DNA of 64,000 nt from UBA1275 sp002323515 (GTDB taxonomy: Bacteria; Bacteroidota; Rhodothermia; Balneolales; Balneolaceae), in the NCBI GenBank assembly GCA_964007875.1, contig CAXGAH010000013.1, positions 4,374 to 68,373 of the forward strand. The letters run 5' to 3'. The translations under genes were made by a program, and so were the position numbers. Below, in pieces: positions 61,886 to 64,000 of the stretch (the first letter of the stretch is position 1; each line of letters opens with the position of its first letter). Below the pieces are notes generated by a model. It was not told the origin of the DNA, made no database searches, and saw only the letters and a program-made list of their open reading frames with translations.

Positions 61886-63259
61886 TTAACCCTTAGCATC
61901 CTCTGCTAACAATTGGAAAAACCGAGCAGAGGTTTTTATCCCCCTATAAAAATCTTTCACATGAAACGATTCATTGGGCGAATGAATAGCATCGCTGGTT
62001 ACGCCAAATCCCATAAGTATGGATTCAGCTCCTAATACTCGTTTAAAATCGGCCACAATGGGAATAGATCCACCTTCCATGGAAAAAAGAACCGGGGTCT
62101 GGTAGACCTCTTCAAACGCTGTCGCTGCTGCTTTTAAGCCGTAAAAATTTAAGTCAGTGCGTGAAGCATATCCACCATGATGCTCCGTTACCCTTACTTT
62201 TACGGTATCAGGAGCTAAGGATAAAACTTGTTGTTCAAATAAACGGGCAATTTCATGAGGGTTTTGGTTGGGTACCAGCCGCATACTAATTTTGGCATTA
62301 GCTTTAGAGGGAAGTACTGTTTTAGCCCCCTCTCCTTGATAACCACCCCATATGCCATTGACATCGAGGGTAGGTCTAGCAGAAGCCCGTTCAAGCGTAC
62401 TGTACCCTTTTTCACCGTGAACAGCATCCACGTCTAAGGAAGATTTATAAGCTGTTTCGTCAAAGGGTAAATCAGCCATTGACTGTCGGCCTTCTGGTGT
62501 TAAGGCTTCCACTTTGTCGTAAAATCCGGGAATTTGCACAACGCCATCTTTGTCCTTCAGCTGAGCAATGATTTCACAAAGTACATTCAGAGGATTTTCT
62601 ACCGCTCCTCCATAGACCCCAGAATGTAAATCTCTATTTGGCCCCACAACTTCAACTTCCATGTAAGCTAATCCTCGAAGGCCAAAAGTAATAGATGGTT
62701 GATCGAGTCCAAACATGGAGGTGTCAGAAATAAGGACCATATCACACTGTAGCATGTCCTTATGCGATTCAATAAAGGGGACCAAATTGGGTGATCCAAT
62801 TTCCTCTTCACCTTCCAACAGAATCTTGATATTCACCGGAATACCACCGTCTGCTTCGATTAAAGATTGAAGTGCTTTTATGTGGGTAAAAGATTGCCCC
62901 TTGTCATCACTAGCGCCTCTAGCATAAATCTTACTATTTTTAATAGTGGGTTCAAAGGGTGGGGTATCCCATAGGTGATCTGGATCGGATGGTTGGACGT
63001 CATAATGGCCATAAATTAACACTGTGGGCCGGTTATCAAAAGGATAATGTTCTCCATACACGATGGGGTGCCCCTGGGTTTCATAGCGTTCTACTCGTGA
63101 AAGCTTTAACGAATTAAGCTGGTTTAGCAAAAAATCTGCTGCCTGTTCAACCTCTATTTTTCGAGACGAATCGGTACTTACACTCGGTATCCTTAGAAAG
63201 GTGAATAGTTCATCTAGGAAATGCTCCTTATGCTGCTCAATAAATTCGTTAGTCGTCAT
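61886..63259 (-). CDS. M20 family dipeptidase (CNDP/DapE-like)
   Basis: A 457-residue zinc aminoacyl peptidase without a signal peptide. Motifs: VLIYGHYDVQPSDP (first metal His and the bridging Asp region), ARGASDDKGQSFTHIKAL, LLEGEEEIGSPNL (catalytic Glu), a dimerisation domain around 195-320, and HSPNESFHVKDFYRG near the end. It resembles cytosolic dipeptidases that act on broad dipeptides. With the POT transporter and secreted peptidases in the window it fits peptide use, as inference. Confidence 0.93.
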   Translation of the reverse strand: MTTNEFIEQHKEHFLDELFTFLRIPSVSTDSSRKIEVEQAADFLLNQLNSLKLSRVERYETQGHPIVYGEHYPFDNRPTVLIYGHYDVQPSDPDHLWDTPPFEPTIKNSKIYARGASDDKGQSFTHIKALQSLIEADGGIPVNIKILLEGEEEIGSPNLVPFIESHKDMLQCDMVLISDTSMFGLDQPSITFGLRGLAYMEVEVVGPNRDLHSGVYGGAVENPLNVLCEIIAQLKDKDGVVQIPGFYDKVEALTPEGRQSMADLPFDETAYKSSLDVDAVHGEKGYSTLERASARPTLDVNGIWGGYQGEGAKTVLPSKANAKISMRLVPNQNPHEIARLFEQQVLSLAPDTVKVRVTEHHGGYASRTDLNFYGLKAAATAFEEVYQTPVLFSMEGGSIPIVADFKRVLGAESILMGFGVTSDAIHSPNESFHVKDFYRGIKTSARFFQLLAEDAKG

Positions 63260-63374
63260 TTTAGTTGAATTAATAGGGGTTATGAATGGTATACGTTTTA
63301 TCTAACAGACCTTATATGGCCACTGTATAAAGGTAGTCTAATGTGACTTTATTCTCTAATTAAAGTCTGTAAAG

Positions 63375-64000
63375 CTAATGAATTCGTAAAGTTTGCTCCC
63401 GTACCCATCCGGTTTGGCCATTACTGAGTCGAATAAAGCGCCAACTTTGAATAGCGTCAACTGAAAAGTCTACCCGGCAGTCATATCCTTCATAACCCAT
63501 GACCAGCAATTCACCCGAAGCTGAAGGGGAATTCCTCACCTCCACTTCCTGCGTAATAATAACGGCTTCGCTGTACTTTGCAGAGCGGTAATCTGTACCA
63601 ATAGCCAAACTTAAACTGGTAAAAAAGAAGAGCAAGGAAGTCCAAGAGAATTTCATAATCGTAGGTGTATGCCGCTTCGTAGATGATTTTTTGCTATGGT
63701 TCAGTGCATTTCCAAACCAGTGAAACAACAATAAAACTACCGAAAGACTTAAGAAAGCAAAGGTTGACCAGAACAACCATAGACTTCCCCAATTATGTTC
63801 GATATAATCTAAAGCTGTTTCCCATGGTAGTGGTGGTAAGGTAGCGGCTTGCCGGCTGAATTGACTTTCTACATACGCCAATGCTTTAATGGCTGCAGTC
63901 TCAGTGGTGGGTTCTTCTGCAGCTTTTTGGAGGTAAAATTTTGCTAGGCCTAAGGAATCTAATTCAACCGCAGCAATAGCCATATTTAAAAATAATCCCC
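63375..64000 (-). CDS. BatE-like protein: TPR, two membrane helices, SH3-like domain (5' end cut by window edge)
   Basis: The frame is open to the right edge, so the N-terminus is missing. The visible part begins with a TPR-like helix pair (IAAVELDSLGLAKFYLQKAAEEP), then two membrane helices (LFWSTFAFLSLSVVLLLFHWF and SWTSLLFFFTSLSLAIG) and a C-terminal SH3-like domain (VEVRNSPSASGELLVMGYEG and SNGQTGWVREQTLRIH). This order matches BatE of the Bacteroidota Bat (aerotolerance) operon. The other bat genes would lie beyond the edge. Confidence 0.78.
   Translation of the reverse strand, partial: GLFLNMAIAAVELDSLGLAKFYLQKAAEEPTTETAAIKALAYVESQFSRQAATLPPLPWETALDYIEHNWGSLWLFWSTFAFLSLSVVLLLFHWFGNALNHSKKSSTKRHTPTIMKFSWTSLLFFFTSLSLAIGTDYRSAKYSEAVIITQEVEVRNSPSASGELLVMGYEGYDCRVDFSVDAIQSWRFIRLSNGQTGWVREQTLRIH

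Overview
The window reads as chromosomal DNA of a free-living, probably marine or halophilic bacterium of the Bacteroidota/Rhodothermota/Balneolota group. The evidence is: a type IX secretion (T9SS) C-terminal sorting domain on a secreted metalloprotease; a PorX-type response regulator with a PglZ domain; a serine-palmitoyltransferase-like enzyme; an enlarged 1129-residue SecA; a 52-residue L34 protein; few strong Shine-Dalgarno sites with several TTG/GTG starts; and two divergent promoters resembling the Bacteroidota TTTG-N19-TAnnTTTG type. The exact genus cannot be named from sequence reading alone. The density is high: no stretch over about 300 bases is free of a gene or gene remnant. I saw no tRNA, rRNA, CRISPR array or intact insertion sequence.

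Layout. 0-3 kb: a SusA-like GH13 amylase cut by the left edge and a secreted M20 amidohydrolase. 3-9 kb: nadA and nadC, divergent from a cysteine desulfurase, then a DsbA-like lipoprotein, a gamma-carbonic-anhydrase-like protein and hemW. 9-13 kb: two overlapping HU-family genes, one of which is a membrane-spanning HU/LysM fusion, and a T9SS-exported metalloprotease. 12.7-16.3 kb: trhO, a frameshifted RluA-type pseudogene, an alpha/beta hydrolase and a ComEA-like gene with two in-frame TAG codons. 16.3-19.2 kb: a tight operon of porX, tsaE, a small unknown gene and pnuC. 19.2-26.4 kb: an orphan HsdR-N nuclease-like gene, yidC-rnpA-rpmH, and divergent secA. 26.4-36 kb: a polyphosphate-glucokinase-like ROK kinase, a DUF456 protein, a POT peptide transporter, glpF and glpK separated by an integrase remnant and a lipoprotein gene, then mnmE and a photolyase/cryptochrome.

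36-47 kb: an M16 double-domain protease, then an AT-rich signalling cluster (RsbW-like kinase, STAS protein and class III cyclase on one strand; a beta-propeller/SpoIIE phosphatase and a TPR protein on the other), then secG. 47-64 kb: a CPBP protease, a sphingolipid-type oxoamine synthase, an LVIVD-repeat lipoprotein, a cystathionine-synthase-like enzyme, a two-lipoyl E2 acyltransferase followed by panC-panD, a MacA/MacB/TolC-like efflux set without its ATPase, an amidohydrolase, an M20 dipeptidase and a BatE-like gene cut by the right edge.

Themes. NAD supply appears as nadA/nadC with a cysteine desulfurase (NadA needs an iron-sulfur cluster) and pnuC. Protein export appears as secA, secG, yidC and T9SS parts. 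The best candidates for undescribed biology are the partner-switching cluster with its cyclase (38,998-46,492) and the HU-membrane-LysM protein with its partner HU (8,907-10,777). Several loci are decaying: the RluA pseudogene, the double-amber HhH gene and the integrase remnant inside the glycerol locus.
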